DNA of 64,000 bases from DAOPKN01 sp035391225 (GCA_035391225.1 DAOPKN010000006.1:42123-106122); one strand, 5' to 3'; shown: positions 1 through 8,598, counted from the stretch's first letter. Program-made: numbers and translations. Notes: generated from the sequence alone by a model not told the origin.

Positions 1-502
1 TTTGGGCAACGCTTTCCGGGTCAAAATTCACGTTGGTGATGGTGGTAAACAGACCCTCGGCAACAAACAAGTCGGCCTCCGGGTCGTGCACGTTCACCTT
101 CTTTCCTTGCACTCCCCAAAAGGAAATTCCTTTGAGTACCCAGATCAACAAGTCCTGCAAGTGGGCCACCTGGGGACTTTTGCCACACACACCCTTTACC
201 GTGCAACCCTTTCCCGCAGCGGTTTCCGAACATTGAAAACAAAACATGCTCATACGAACACCTCCAAATTTTGGGTCTGGTTTCTGGAAAGGAGCCAGGT
301 TCACCTGGCACAATCGCGCCATGGTATTTTCGGGAATGCCCTCCCGGGCCAGCTGGGTTTCCAACTCCTGCACCTGTTGGGGCAAAAGACTCCGCGCCAA
401 ATCGGAGAATTCCCGTGCCATGCGGGGAGTTGCGCCCGTGGGATCGCGGAAAAACCGCCGAACCAAATCGATTGCCTTTCGTTTTTTCTGCTGCCACTCC
501 AT
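1..502 (-). CDS. hcp: Hybrid cluster protein (hydroxylamine reductase family), 5' part only, with N-terminal helical extension
   Basis: The gene runs off the left edge, so only about 167 codons are visible. From the ATG at 253 the protein reads MSMFCFQCSETAAGKGC, followed by TVKGVCGK, the four-cysteine iron-sulfur cluster motif that opens every Hcp. Known Hcp proteins are anaerobic and act in nitric oxide or hydroxylamine metabolism. The frame stays open upstream to an ATG at 502, which has its own SD (AAAGGAG, 8 bases away). This adds 83 residues, rich in helix formers, containing EGIPENTMARLCQVNLAPF, which resembles DUF438-type domains. A second good SD (GGAGG, 7 bases) precedes 253, so a short form may also be made. 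The gene diverges from a Crp/Fnr regulator. Identity is clear; the true start is uncertain. Confidence 0.88.
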   Translation of the reverse strand, partial: MEWQQKKRKAIDLVRRFFRDPTGATPRMAREFSDLARSLLPQQVQELETQLAREGIPENTMARLCQVNLAPFQKPDPKFGGVRMSMFCFQCSETAAGKGCTVKGVCGKSPQVAHLQDLLIWVLKGISFWGVQGKKVNVHDPEADLFVAEGLFTTITNVNFDPESVAQ

Positions 503-566
503 TCTCCGCGCTCCTTTCCCTTTCCCTTTTCCACTATGAGCATACCGTACTTTCCCGGGAAAATCG

Positions 567-586
567 GTAACACAGGTTACGTAACC
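567..586. promoter_or_regulatory. Paired dyads in the hcp/hcpR intergenic region (putative HcpR operator)
   Basis: GTAAC-N4-GTTAC (567-580) overlaps the perfect palindrome GGTTACGTAACC (575-586). The five-base arms with a four-base spacer have the geometry of FNR-type sites. On the minus strand a TATGCT box lies at 539-544. If transcription starts near 532, the first dyad is centred about 41.5 bases upstream, the usual class II activator position. The second dyad abuts the -35 box of the divergent regulator gene. Binding by the neighbouring regulator is inferred. Confidence 0.6.
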
Positions 587-591
587 TTGCG

Positions 592-620
592 TGGACAGCG
601 GAAGCAAAATGGGGTATGAT
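592..620 (+). promoter_or_regulatory. Promoter of the Crp/Fnr regulator gene
   Basis: TGGACA (592-597) and TATGAT (615-620) are separated by 17 bases and precede the gene at 653. Each box matches the sigma-70 consensus at five of six positions. The palindrome at 575-586 sits just upstream of the -35 box. Confidence 0.6.
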
Positions 621-652
621 GGAAGGAATGGTAAAAAAGGAGGGGTGAGCCC

Positions 653-1366
653 ATGAACCGCTTGATTCTTTTCCTTTCCCAAACCCCATTGTTCCAGGGA
701 ATCTCGATCGGGGAACTCGAATCCTTTTTCTCCGGGGCACGGTTGTCCTTGGAAGAGTTTGAAGAGGGCCAGATGGTGCACCAGGCGGGGGATCCCTATG
801 ACTCGCTGGTTGTTCTGCTGGAAGGATGCATCCATTCCCAGATGGAAGACGTGGAAGGAAAGGTCATGACCATCGAAGTGTTCGCTGCACCCGCGGTGGT
901 TGCACCCGCTTCGCTGGTGGGTTCCCGAAACGTCTTGCCCGTGTCGCTTCAGGTACGCAGCCCTTCTACCCTGCTCCGCATCCCGCGGGAACATATCCTT
1001 GCTTGGAGCGCGAAAAACCCCCGGTTCCTGCGTAACCTCCTCCAGCTACTGGGAGACAAGGTTCTGTTCCTGGCGCAGAAGGTGTGGATGTTGGAATTCC
1101 GCGACCTGGAACAGAAAATCGCGGGGTACCTTTTGCGATTGTGGGGAGACGCGGATGGAACCACCCAAGGGGGGGTGGTGGAATTGCCGTTGAACCGCGA
1201 GGAATGGGCGGAATTCCTGGGGGTAACACGCCCGTCGCTTTCGCGGAGCTTGGGTCTGATGGTGCAGAAGGGCTGGATCGAGGTGGAGGGAGCAAGGGTT
1301 ACGATCCGCTCTCTCAAAGCGCTGCAGGGGGTGTTGCAAGAGGAAACGGGTCTGTTCGAGGACTAA
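653..1366 (+). CDS. Crp/Fnr-family transcription regulator, probable HcpR
   Basis: This 237-residue protein has the Crp/Fnr layout: an N-terminal cyclic-nucleotide-binding-like beta-roll (about 5-120), a long dimerisation helix, and a C-terminal winged helix. The winged helix contains NREEWAEFLGVTRPSLSRSL (about 180-200), with TRPSLSRSL as the recognition helix. There is no N-terminal cysteine cluster like that of Fnr. The ATG at 653 follows AAAAAAGGAGGGG, a strong SD. The gene diverges from hcp, the arrangement known for HcpR, which controls hcp in response to nitrosative stress in many anaerobes. The name HcpR is inferred from context, while the family is clear from sequence. Its 3' end overlaps the convergent membrane gene by four bases. 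Confidence 0.85.
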   Translation: MNRLILFLSQTPLFQGISIGELESFFSGARLSLEEFEEGQMVHQAGDPYDSLVVLLEGCIHSQMEDVEGKVMTIEVFAAPAVVAPASLVGSRNVLPVSLQVRSPSTLLRIPREHILAWSAKNPRFLRNLLQLLGDKVLFLAQKVWMLEFRDLEQKIAGYLLRLWGDADGTTQGGVVELPLNREEWAEFLGVTRPSLSRSLGLMVQKGWIEVEGARVTIRSLKALQGVLQEETGLFED

Positions 1367-2382
1367 TCGGAACGTGGTGGCAGCGACTTGCTTTCGCGGG
1401 AAAAGAAGAATAGCGCTACCATTCCGCTCAGCCCTAACCAGGCATAGTACGAGCAAATGCGCCAGACCATCATCGTCGCGACCAGTTGTTGCTTTTTCAC
1501 CAACCCCGAAAGGAACAACCCGAAGAACCCTTCTGCTCCCCCCGAGGTCCCCGGGGTGGGAACAATCGTGGTGGTGCCGTTCATCAAAAGCAGGTTCCAA
1601 AGTACCGGGAAAACCGGGATACGCGTGCTGCCGGAAATCACCAGCAACGTGGCAAATGCGTAGAGCACGAACTGGAACAAGTACACCAGGAAAATACCCG
1701 TGATGCGAAAGGGGTGGTGGCGGTATTCGCGAGCGGTGCCGTGGAACTGGGCGAGCTTCTGGTGCACTTTTCCTTGGATGCGCTCGGGGTTTTTGACCAG
1801 GTGCAGCCGTTGCAGCACATGCACGAAAAACCCCACGAGTTTCCAGGTGAAAGCTGGCTTCCACACGAGGAAAAACAGCAAGAAGATCAAGAAACTGTTC
1901 AAGAAAACCGAAAGAATCCCCAATCCCCGCACCCAGGGCGAAAACCCGGACCATCCCATCGCCAAAGCCAAGCACCCCAGAAACGAGAGCATGAGCTGGA
2001 ACACCATGGATTTGAGCAATATGGCAGCGGCGGAATGCCCAAAATCCACCCCTTCCCTTGACAGGTAATACACCGCAAAGGGCTGGCCCCCGGAGAAAAA
2101 CGGGGTGAGCATGTTGAAGAAATGGGTAATCAGCGCGATCTTGAAGCCGGAGAAAAAGCGAAGGGGCACCAGGAAGGACACCGAAAGTTGCAGGGCCCAG
2201 GTTTCGCTCAACCAGCCAAAAAGAACCAGTGCGAACCCCGCAAGCGCAAACCGCCAATCGTAGGTCTGCAGGCTATCCCGCGTTTCGGAAAAGCCCGCAA
2301 TTCCGCAGGCAACAACGATGATCGTGCTTCCGAAGAGGAAAGCCAGGAAAAAACCGCGAAGGTACTTTTTCGCCTGTTCCAT
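1363..2382 (-). CDS. Lysylphosphatidylglycerol synthase TM region / UPF0104-type membrane protein
   Basis: This 339-residue integral membrane protein has about seven to eight hydrophobic segments. It resembles the flippase-like transmembrane part of MprF and AglD (LPG_synthase_TM, TIGR00374 type). Family features include the central NMLTPFFSGGQPFAVYYLS stretch and the late VPTPGTSGGAEGFFG loop. No cytoplasmic aminoacyl transferase domain follows, so lysyl-lipid synthesis is unlikely; lipid or polyisoprenoid-linked substrate translocation is a family-level guess. It begins 6 bases after the stop of the MATE gene and is probably the last gene of the polyphosphate operon. It ends convergently, overlapping the regulator gene by four bases. 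Confidence 0.8.
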   Translation of the reverse strand: MEQAKKYLRGFFLAFLFGSTIIVVACGIAGFSETRDSLQTYDWRFALAGFALVLFGWLSETWALQLSVSFLVPLRFFSGFKIALITHFFNMLTPFFSGGQPFAVYYLSREGVDFGHSAAAILLKSMVFQLMLSFLGCLALAMGWSGFSPWVRGLGILSVFLNSFLIFLLFFLVWKPAFTWKLVGFFVHVLQRLHLVKNPERIQGKVHQKLAQFHGTAREYRHHPFRITGIFLVYLFQFVLYAFATLLVISGSTRIPVFPVLWNLLLMNGTTTIVPTPGTSGGAEGFFGLFLSGLVKKQQLVATMMVWRICSYYAWLGLSGMVALFFFSRESKSLPPRSD

Positions 2383-2388
2383 GCTGCA

Positions 2389-3729
2389 TCACGAAGGGGA
2401 ATCTACCACGTTCTTCAGCCACTTGCCCGAAATGTACCGTCGGAAAAGGAAGACCAGCTTCAACGTCTCTTCCACCAGGGTCATGGCATACACCACGGGG
2501 AAGGGAAATCTCCACACGAGGCCGGCCAGCGCGGTTAATGGAACCCCTGCCAGCCAAAGCGAACCGCTTTCCACAAGGAAGGAGAAACGGGTGTCGCCTC
2601 CCGCGCGAAGGGTGCCTACCACGAACATCAGGTTGAGGTTTTTCAACGGCAGGAAGAGCATGGACAAAAGGATGAGCGTTTGGGCAAGGCTTTTGACCTC
2701 ACCGGGAACGTTGTACAGCGAAAGCAACAGCGGGGACAGCAGGAAAAGCACCACGCCGACGCTCACGGAAAGGATGAAGGAAAGGCGCAACACGCGCGCG
2801 GCTTCGCTCTTTGTCTGCTCGAAACGGCTTAAGCCCAGGCTCTGGCCCAGGATAACCGCTGTACCGGAAGCGATGGCGAACAACAGGGAGAACGTGAAAC
2901 TTTCGATGCTGTTCAGTATGCGCTGCGCGGACAACACGCGCGTGGAGATGTGACCGTACACCACCGAGTACATGGTAATGCCCAGCGACCAGAACAGCTC
3001 GTTCCCCATGGTGGGAAGGGTAACCTTCATGTACCTTTTGAAAAAGCCCAGGTGGATCTTGCGGAACGATTCCCATTTCAGGCTTCCGGGAAAGCGCTTT
3101 CCAAACACAACGACCAACACCAGCACCATTTCCAGGATGCGCGCCACCAGGGTGGCTATTCCGGCCCCGAATACCCCCAACCGTGGAAAACCCAAGTTTC
3201 CAAAGATAAGGAGAAAATTGAGCACCACGTTTGTCAAAATGGCCGTAACGCTTATGAACATGGCCACGAAGGCATGTTCGGTACTGCGCAGCACGCTGTA
3301 GAACGTAAGCGAAAAGGCCGAGGCAAAGAAACCGATGGAGATCACCGCAAGGTACTCTTTTCCCACTTGCAAAACCTCAGGGTCGGGAGTGAACAGGCGA
3401 AGGGTTTGCGCGGAGAAGAAGAAACCCGGCACGAAAAAGGGCACCGAAAACAACAGGGCCAGGCTGAGCGTCAGCGCGGTCGTGGTGGAAATGTGATCCG
3501 TTTCCCGCCTTCCCCAGTACTGCGCCACGAAAACAGCTCCCCCGGAGGTTAATCCGAACAGCAGCAGGTTGTACACGAAGAAAACCTGGTTGGAGAGGCC
3601 AACCGCGGCGAGAGCGGTTTCTCCCAGTTGGCCGACCATTAACGTATCCAGGAAGTTCACGCTGGCAAAGATGATCTGTTGAATGGCGATGGGCGTTGCG
3701 ATGGAAAAGAGCCGTTTATACAGTGTCAT
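2389..3729 (-). CDS. MATE-family multidrug/cation antiporter
   Basis: The 446-residue protein has about twelve hydrophobic helices in two repeats. It opens with LFSIATPIAIQQIIFASVNFLDTLMVGQLGETALAAVGL, cut here only to show the family's typical P-x(n)-D-VGQLG pattern. MATE proteins export cationic drugs or metabolites using H+ or Na+ gradients; the substrate here cannot be told. The ATG at 3729 has no SD. Instead TGGTACAAT, an extended -10 box, ends 7 bases before it, so a leaderless transcript from an internal promoter is possible. The gene also lies 27 bases after ppk1 and could be read from that operon. A second, distinct MATE gene lies at the right end of the window. Confidence 0.9.
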   Translation of the reverse strand: MTLYKRLFSIATPIAIQQIIFASVNFLDTLMVGQLGETALAAVGLSNQVFFVYNLLLFGLTSGGAVFVAQYWGRRETDHISTTTALTLSLALLFSVPFFVPGFFFSAQTLRLFTPDPEVLQVGKEYLAVISIGFFASAFSLTFYSVLRSTEHAFVAMFISVTAILTNVVLNFLLIFGNLGFPRLGVFGAGIATLVARILEMVLVLVVVFGKRFPGSLKWESFRKIHLGFFKRYMKVTLPTMGNELFWSLGITMYSVVYGHISTRVLSAQRILNSIESFTFSLLFAIASGTAVILGQSLGLSRFEQTKSEAARVLRLSFILSVSVGVVLFLLSPLLLSLYNVPGEVKSLAQTLILLSMLFLPLKNLNLMFVVGTLRAGGDTRFSFLVESGSLWLAGVPLTALAGLVWRFPFPVVYAMTLVEETLKLVFLFRRYISGKWLKNVVDSPS

Positions 3730-3736
3730 GTTGGTG

Positions 3737-3745
3737 ATTGTACCA
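3737..3745 (-). promoter_or_regulatory. Extended -10 element abutting the MATE start codon
   Basis: On the minus strand the bases read TGGTACAAT, then CACCAAC, then ATG. Initiation six to seven bases past the -10 box would fall on or next to the start codon, giving a leaderless mRNA. No clear -35 box is visible, which is usual for TGn promoters. Confidence 0.45.
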
Positions 3746-3756
3746 TAAAGGGGGCT

Positions 3757-5886
3757 TCATCCTTCATCCCGGTGCCGGGCTGGTTGGAAAAGGGGTTTGA
3801 GTTCCTCTTCCCCCCTTTGCTGGAAAAGTTCCTTTGCCCACTGGATCATGCGGTGCTGTGAATCGACGGCTTCCTTTCCCCTACCGTCCACGAAACGGTA
3901 GGCACCCTGTGCATCCGCCTGCCGGGCGCGCAGAGTGTCCGAAAGCTGCAACTCCAAGAAGCCGAGAAGCTGGTTGCGCAAGGACTCGTCCAGAACGGGA
4001 AAAATCGTCTCGATGCGCCGGTCCAGGTTCCGGGGCATCATGTCCGCACTCCCCAGGAAGACTTCCGGGCTTCCGGCGTTTTCGAAGTAGAACACCCGGC
4101 TGTGTTCCAGGAAACGTCCCACGATGCTCACCACGCGGATGTTGTCGCTTACACCGGGCAATCCCGGGCGAAGGGAGCAGATGCCGCGCACGATGAGGTC
4201 AACCTGCACCCCTTGCTGCGAGGCTTTGTACAGTTCCTGGATGATGGTCTGGTCGAGCAGCGAATTCACCTTGAAAATGAGCCGGGCGCCCATGCCTTCC
4301 CGCGCAAACTGTGCTTCGCGCCGGATGAGATCGAGGAAGCGATCCCGCAACCCCAGGGGGGCAACGGAGAAGACCTTCCATTGCGGGGGCAGGGAGTAGC
4401 CCGTTAGCACGTTGAACAACGAGGAAGCATCCCCGCCGAACAGCTCGTTGGAGGTAAACAAACCGATATCCGTGTACAACCGGGCAGTGCTGTCATTGTA
4501 ATTTCCGGTGGACAGGTGCACGTAGCGGGCAATGCCTTCGTCTTCGCGGCGTACCACAAGCAACACCTTGCAGTGCGTTTTGAGCCCCACGAGCCCGTAC
4601 ACCACGTAGCATCCCGCTTTCTCCAGCTTGCGCGCCCATTGGATGTTGTTTTCCTCGTCGAAACGCGCCTTGAGTTCCACGAGCACCGTGACCTGCTTGC
4701 CGTTTTGAGCGGCTTCCATGAGCGTTTCCACCACGGGGGAATTTCCGCTCACACGGTACAACGTTTGCTTGATGGCTAGCACGTTCGGGTCTCGGGCCGC
4801 TTCCTTCAAGAAATCCAGGACGTGCTCAAAACTCTGGTAGGGATGATGCAGCAGGACGTCCTTGTCGCGCACCACGTCGAAAACAGAGGGCTGGTCGTAC
4901 AACGCCGGCACCGGCCGGGGGGCAACGTGTTCGAACAGGAGTGCCTCTTTTCCGGGAAGGGCGGTCAGTTTCATCCATGCCGACAGGTCGATGGGGCCGG
5001 GGACTTCGTACACGTCTCCCGACTCGATTTCCAGCATGTGCAGCAGCGCATCCCGCAAACGGGGTTTGGCCTTGTGCGCGATTTCCAGGCGAACGGGAAA
5101 TCCACTTCGTCTCTGCTGCAACGATTTCTCGATTTCCACAAGCAGATCCTGCGCATCATCCTCGTCGATGCTCAGGTCGGCGTTGCGGGTGAGGCGAAAC
5201 GGTACCATGCCTTCCACGTGGTATCCCTTGAACAGAAGGCTGGCAAAGTGGGCAATCACGTTCTCCATCAAGATGTACCCCTGCCCCTCCTCCAGGGAGA
5301 CTGGAACGAAACGCGGTAACACCGACGGCACCTGCACCACGGCCAGGAGCTCTTCTTTCTCCGGGCCTTTGAGGTACACCGCCTGATTCAGGCTCTTGTT
5401 GGGAAGCTGTGGAAAGGGGCGACCCTGGTCCACCGCCATGGGGGTAATCACGGGGAACACCGTGGAACGGAAGTAGTGGTCGAGAGATTCCACTTGGTCG
5501 GGGTCAAGATCCTTGATGCCCAGGAAAAAGACCTTCTCTTTCTTGAGTGCAGGAAGAATCGAACGCACGAGGCAGTTGTACTGGTTCTTCACCATGAGAT
5601 GCACTTTTTGGGAGATCTCTTCGAGCTGCTGCCGGGAAGTTCTGCCGGAAAGGTCACGCCCGGTGTATCCCGCCTCCACCTGCTCCATCAAACCGGCTAC
5701 CCGGATCATGAAAAACTCGTCCAGGTTGGAGCCGGTGATTGCCAGGAATTTGATCCGTTCCAGCAAGGGGTTGCGGGTATCCATCGCCTCCTCCAGCACG
5801 CGGAAATTGAAGTCCAGCCAGCTGAGTTCCCGGTTGAAGAACAGGTTTTGCTCCTTATCCTTCCGGGGTTCGTTGGGGTTTTTCAT
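3757..5886 (-). CDS. ppk1: Polyphosphate kinase 1
   Basis: Ppk1 reversibly transfers the gamma phosphate of ATP to growing polyphosphate. The 709-residue length is normal for the family. The protein starts with the N-domain signature FNRELSWLDFNFRVLEEA near residue 17. It carries the catalytic, autophosphorylated histidine in YVHLSTGNYNDSTARLY (about 455-470) and the second conserved histidine in GRFLEHSRVFYF (about 595). These belong to the two phospholipase-D-like C domains. The ATG at 5886 lies inside the 3' end of the Ppx/GppA gene (32-base overlap), indicating translational coupling of synthesis and breakdown enzymes. The MATE gene follows after 27 bases. Confidence 0.97.
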   Translation of the reverse strand: MKNPNEPRKDKEQNLFFNRELSWLDFNFRVLEEAMDTRNPLLERIKFLAITGSNLDEFFMIRVAGLMEQVEAGYTGRDLSGRTSRQQLEEISQKVHLMVKNQYNCLVRSILPALKKEKVFFLGIKDLDPDQVESLDHYFRSTVFPVITPMAVDQGRPFPQLPNKSLNQAVYLKGPEKEELLAVVQVPSVLPRFVPVSLEEGQGYILMENVIAHFASLLFKGYHVEGMVPFRLTRNADLSIDEDDAQDLLVEIEKSLQQRRSGFPVRLEIAHKAKPRLRDALLHMLEIESGDVYEVPGPIDLSAWMKLTALPGKEALLFEHVAPRPVPALYDQPSVFDVVRDKDVLLHHPYQSFEHVLDFLKEAARDPNVLAIKQTLYRVSGNSPVVETLMEAAQNGKQVTVLVELKARFDEENNIQWARKLEKAGCYVVYGLVGLKTHCKVLLVVRREDEGIARYVHLSTGNYNDSTARLYTDIGLFTSNELFGGDASSLFNVLTGYSLPPQWKVFSVAPLGLRDRFLDLIRREAQFAREGMGARLIFKVNSLLDQTIIQELYKASQQGVQVDLIVRGICSLRPGLPGVSDNIRVVSIVGRFLEHSRVFYFENAGSPEVFLGSADMMPRNLDRRIETIFPVLDESLRNQLLGFLELQLSDTLRARQADAQGAYRFVDGRGKEAVDSQHRMIQWAKELFQQRGEEELKPLFQPARHRDEG

Positions 5887-7450
5887 CCGGTTTCCCCCTT
5901 TTCAAACGCAACTTATACCCAAAGACCTCTTCGAAGAAATCCACCTTTTTCTCCACGGCCCAGGTTTCCAGCGAAATGTCCCGCGCGGTGTGTACCACCA
6001 CGCGTATCTCCTCGGGCTTGGCTTTCACCCCAATCCGATCGATTTTCTCGGAGTGGGAGCGATCCAGAGCGTCTGCGATGCGCAGGATGGCCAACAACTT
6101 CGCAGTGAGGATACTCTCTTCCACGGTTAACGGTCCCAGTTCCATGTTGTCCACATCCAAGAACTCCTGGCTGTGTAACCGGGCCACGTGGGCCACCACC
6201 TGCAACTCCCGCGATGTCAGCCCGGGTAGTTCGGAATCCTTGATGATGTTGAACGAATGCAGCGCGTGCTTTTTCAGGTGGATGTACTTGCCAGCATCGT
6301 GCAAAATGGCCGCCACGCGCAGCATCAGGCGGGGTCGCTGTCCCAGGCGATGGATCTTCTTCATGCCATCGAACAGTTCCAGGCAGTAGGTTTCCACCCT
6401 TTGTGCGTGTCCGGTATCGTAGAAAAAACGTTCCCCGAGGTTGCGCGCGGACAACAAGCTGGTTTTCTCCAGGTCGGCCTTTTTCTTCTTGGCCTCCTCC
6501 TTGAACAGCATTTCGCGGAGCAGTGCATCGGTTAACCGCGCGGGGATAACCAGGATGGAATCGGTTTCGATGATGTCGAGCAGCATGCGGTAGATGCCGA
6601 AAAAGGGGAGCAAGATCTGCGCCTTGGTCTCGGGGATCTTGTACTTCTCCGCGACTTGCCGCGGAGTTTGGTCCTTGATCTGTTCAAAGGCATCGAAAAA
6701 AGCCTTTTGCGAAATCGAGAGGAAATCGTCCTTTTCCTTGGCATTGCATAACCGCGCGATCATCTGGATCTCCTTGCCGCACGAAACCAACCGCTTGACC
6801 TTTTTCAACGGGAGCAACGAGTGAATGGGGTGCTTGAAGGAGCTCAGGTACTCGTTGACGATCATGGAAAAGCGGTCGTAGGAATCTTGCAAGTCACCCA
6901 GGATCTCGAAAAGCTTGAGCGTACCGATGCGGATGTTCTGCGAGAAAAGGATGGAGCCTCCCGAAAACTCCGCGATGCCCAGGCTTCCCGTTCCGATGTA
7001 CGCCATCAGAAGGTCTTCCTTGCTGTACCTGGGGCTTCGGTTGATCACATCCAGCATTTGGCCGTAGATGTACGATTTTTCCTTGGCATCTTCCAGAACC
7101 TCCACGTTCAAATGGGTCTTGGCATTGATCTGGTCGATGATGAACCGTGCGTTGCTGGCCTCGCGTAGTGCAGTGGTTGCGGTGGTCCGCACCCGGCTCA
7201 CCCGGTATTCCTGGATGATCTTCTTGAAACCGTTGAGCACCTCGCAGGTCTTTTCCACCTTGTCGTACCGAATCTTCCCGGTGGAAAAGGTATCCTGCGC
7301 GAAGTTGAAGGGATGCTCTAACCGTTCGAGGATCTTGAGGGAATCATCCTTGCGTGCTTCCGCCACCTCGCAGTACAACCCATCCGAGGAAATCTGGATA
7401 ACCGCGGCAGTTCTCGCCGAGGAGCTATCGGACTTGGGGGCCGGGTTCAT
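5855..7450 (-). CDS. Ppx/GppA phosphatase with C-terminal HD domain (exopolyphosphatase-like)
   Basis: This 531-residue protein has an actin-like Ppx/GppA domain (about 15-310), seen in AYIGTGSLGIAEFSGGSILF and LLPFFGIYRMLLDII. An HD domain follows (about 340-500), with RVAAILHDAGKYIHLKKH carrying the HD pair near 384. Family members hydrolyse polyphosphate from its ends or remove the 5' phosphate of pppGpp. The N-terminal ATPase-fold motifs are degenerate compared with E. coli Ppx (for example no clear DxGSxS at the start), so activity needs care. The ATG at 7450 follows AGGAAAGGAAGAG. The ROK gene ends 18 bases upstream and ppk1 overlaps downstream, so the three are likely one transcript. 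Confidence 0.88.
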   Translation of the reverse strand: MNPAPKSDSSSARTAAVIQISSDGLYCEVAEARKDDSLKILERLEHPFNFAQDTFSTGKIRYDKVEKTCEVLNGFKKIIQEYRVSRVRTTATTALREASNARFIIDQINAKTHLNVEVLEDAKEKSYIYGQMLDVINRSPRYSKEDLLMAYIGTGSLGIAEFSGGSILFSQNIRIGTLKLFEILGDLQDSYDRFSMIVNEYLSSFKHPIHSLLPLKKVKRLVSCGKEIQMIARLCNAKEKDDFLSISQKAFFDAFEQIKDQTPRQVAEKYKIPETKAQILLPFFGIYRMLLDIIETDSILVIPARLTDALLREMLFKEEAKKKKADLEKTSLLSARNLGERFFYDTGHAQRVETYCLELFDGMKKIHRLGQRPRLMLRVAAILHDAGKYIHLKKHALHSFNIIKDSELPGLTSRELQVVAHVARLHSQEFLDVDNMELGPLTVEESILTAKLLAILRIADALDRSHSEKIDRIGVKAKPEEIRVVVHTARDISLETWAVEKKVDFFEEVFGYKLRLKRGKPDEKPQRTPEG

Positions 7451-7468
7451 ATGGACTCTCTTCCTTTC

Positions 7469-8449
7469 CTACGCCTCCCTGTTCGATTCCTTTTCCTGTA
7501 CCATGGAAAGGGCACCGAACAGGCAGGCATCGTCACCCAGGCTGGCAAGCGTGAAACGCGCGGCCTGGAAATTCTGCAGGATGGCGTACTGCCGGGCGTG
7601 TTCCACGATGGAGGGTAGCAATAGGTCTCCGAGGCTTTGCATCACGCCACCTCCCAGCACGACGAGCTCGGGGTTCAAAAGGTTGATCATCGAGGCACAA
7701 GAAACGCCGATGAAGCGCCCGGTATCGTCCAGGATCTCCCGTGCAAGGCCATCCCCCGCTTCCACCGCTTCCTTGAAGTGGGAACTCTTCAAGATGTAGT
7801 CTTCTTCCTTCACCCACTGGGCAAACAACGTCTCGCGCCCCCTCTCCACCTGGCTGCGGATTTCCTTGAGGATACCCGTCTTGGATGCCACGCTTTCCAG
7901 GCAACCCCGGGCGCCACAACCGCAAAAGGGTCCGTCCGGAAGCAGGATCATGTGGCCAATTTCGCCAGCGGCCCCAATGGAGCCTGTGTACAGCTTTCCG
8001 TTACAAATGAGGCCGCCCCCGATTCCCGTACCGATGAAGTACCCCACCACGTCCGTGAAACCCTTCGCCGCGCCGTACTTCCACTCCCCCAGCAACGAAA
8101 CGTTGGCATCGTTTCCCACGCTGGTGGGGAGGCCATACTTCTCTTCCAGCTTGGCTTTCAGGTCAAATCCACTCCAGGGAAGGTTTGGGGTAAAGTGGAT
8201 GAAGCCGTCGCGAATGACCCCTGGACATCCCGCCCCGATGGCAACCGCCTCGGTTCTTTCACCGTTCTGTTCATGCTCCAGCAGCCCGTCGATGACCTTA
8301 CACAACTGGTCAAAAACCCCTTGCTCCCCCTTGTACGCCTTGGTGGCTTTCTTCTTCCTCTGGACAATGGTGCCTTCCTCGTCGAAAAGGGCTCCCAGGA
8401 TCTTGGTCCCCCCGATGTCTACCGCAATTTTGGCCTTCGTAGCACACAC
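7469..8449 (-). CDS. ROK-family sugar kinase (glucokinase-like)
   Basis: The 326-residue protein starts with KIAVDIGGTKILGALFDEEG, the phosphate-binding loop of ROK kinases. It carries AIGAGCPGVI, GEIGHMIL and the zinc motif GCGARGCLES (about 175-185). All catalytic landmarks are present and there is no N-terminal helix-turn-helix, so this is a kinase, not a repressor. Substrate is likely glucose or a related hexose. I place the start at GTG 8449, next to GGGGAG, because upstream sequence is promoter-like; the SD is unusually close, so the start is the weak point. It heads the operon containing ppx and ppk1, which raises the possibility of a polyphosphate-using glucokinase, known in some ROK proteins; nothing in the sequence proves it. 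Confidence 0.88.
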   Translation of the reverse strand: MCATKAKIAVDIGGTKILGALFDEEGTIVQRKKKATKAYKGEQGVFDQLCKVIDGLLEHEQNGERTEAVAIGAGCPGVIRDGFIHFTPNLPWSGFDLKAKLEEKYGLPTSVGNDANVSLLGEWKYGAAKGFTDVVGYFIGTGIGGGLICNGKLYTGSIGAAGEIGHMILLPDGPFCGCGARGCLESVASKTGILKEIRSQVERGRETLFAQWVKEEDYILKSSHFKEAVEAGDGLAREILDDTGRFIGVSCASMINLLNPELVVLGGGVMQSLGDLLLPSIVEHARQYAILQNFQAARFTLASLGDDACLFGALSMVQEKESNREA

Positions 8450-8510
8450 CTCCCCAGAAATGGTAAGAAATATTAAGAAATGTTGGTTTTGTCGGTAACA
8501 TTCTTTCTTG

Positions 8511-8519
8511 ATTATATCA
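8511..8519 (-). promoter_or_regulatory. Promoter of the ROK-ppx-ppk1 operon
   Basis: On the minus strand TGATATAAT is a perfect extended -10 box. Transcription should begin near 8504, leaving a leader of about 55 bases before GTG 8449. There is no good -35 box. The promoter is back to back with that of the PPK2-type gene. Confidence 0.6.
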
Positions 8520-8564
8520 TGGAAAGGGGTTCTGCACTCCAGAAGAACGCGGGACACCCCTTTG

Positions 8565-8573
8565 TGGTAAAAT
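8565..8573 (+). promoter_or_regulatory. Promoter of the PPK2-type gene
   Basis: TGGTAAAAT is a good extended -10 box, 25 bases before the ATG at 8599. The two divergent -10 boxes are only about 50 bases apart, so one regulator could govern both polyphosphate operons; no clear dyad is visible between them. Confidence 0.5.
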
Positions 8574-8598
8574 GGATTACCTGTGGGGAGGTGAGGGC

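Noticed and set aside
3757..3800. CCCGG/CCGGG palindrome near the ppk1 stop as a terminator
   Set aside because: The loop would be too small and there is no T run, so it is probably chance in GC-rich sequence.
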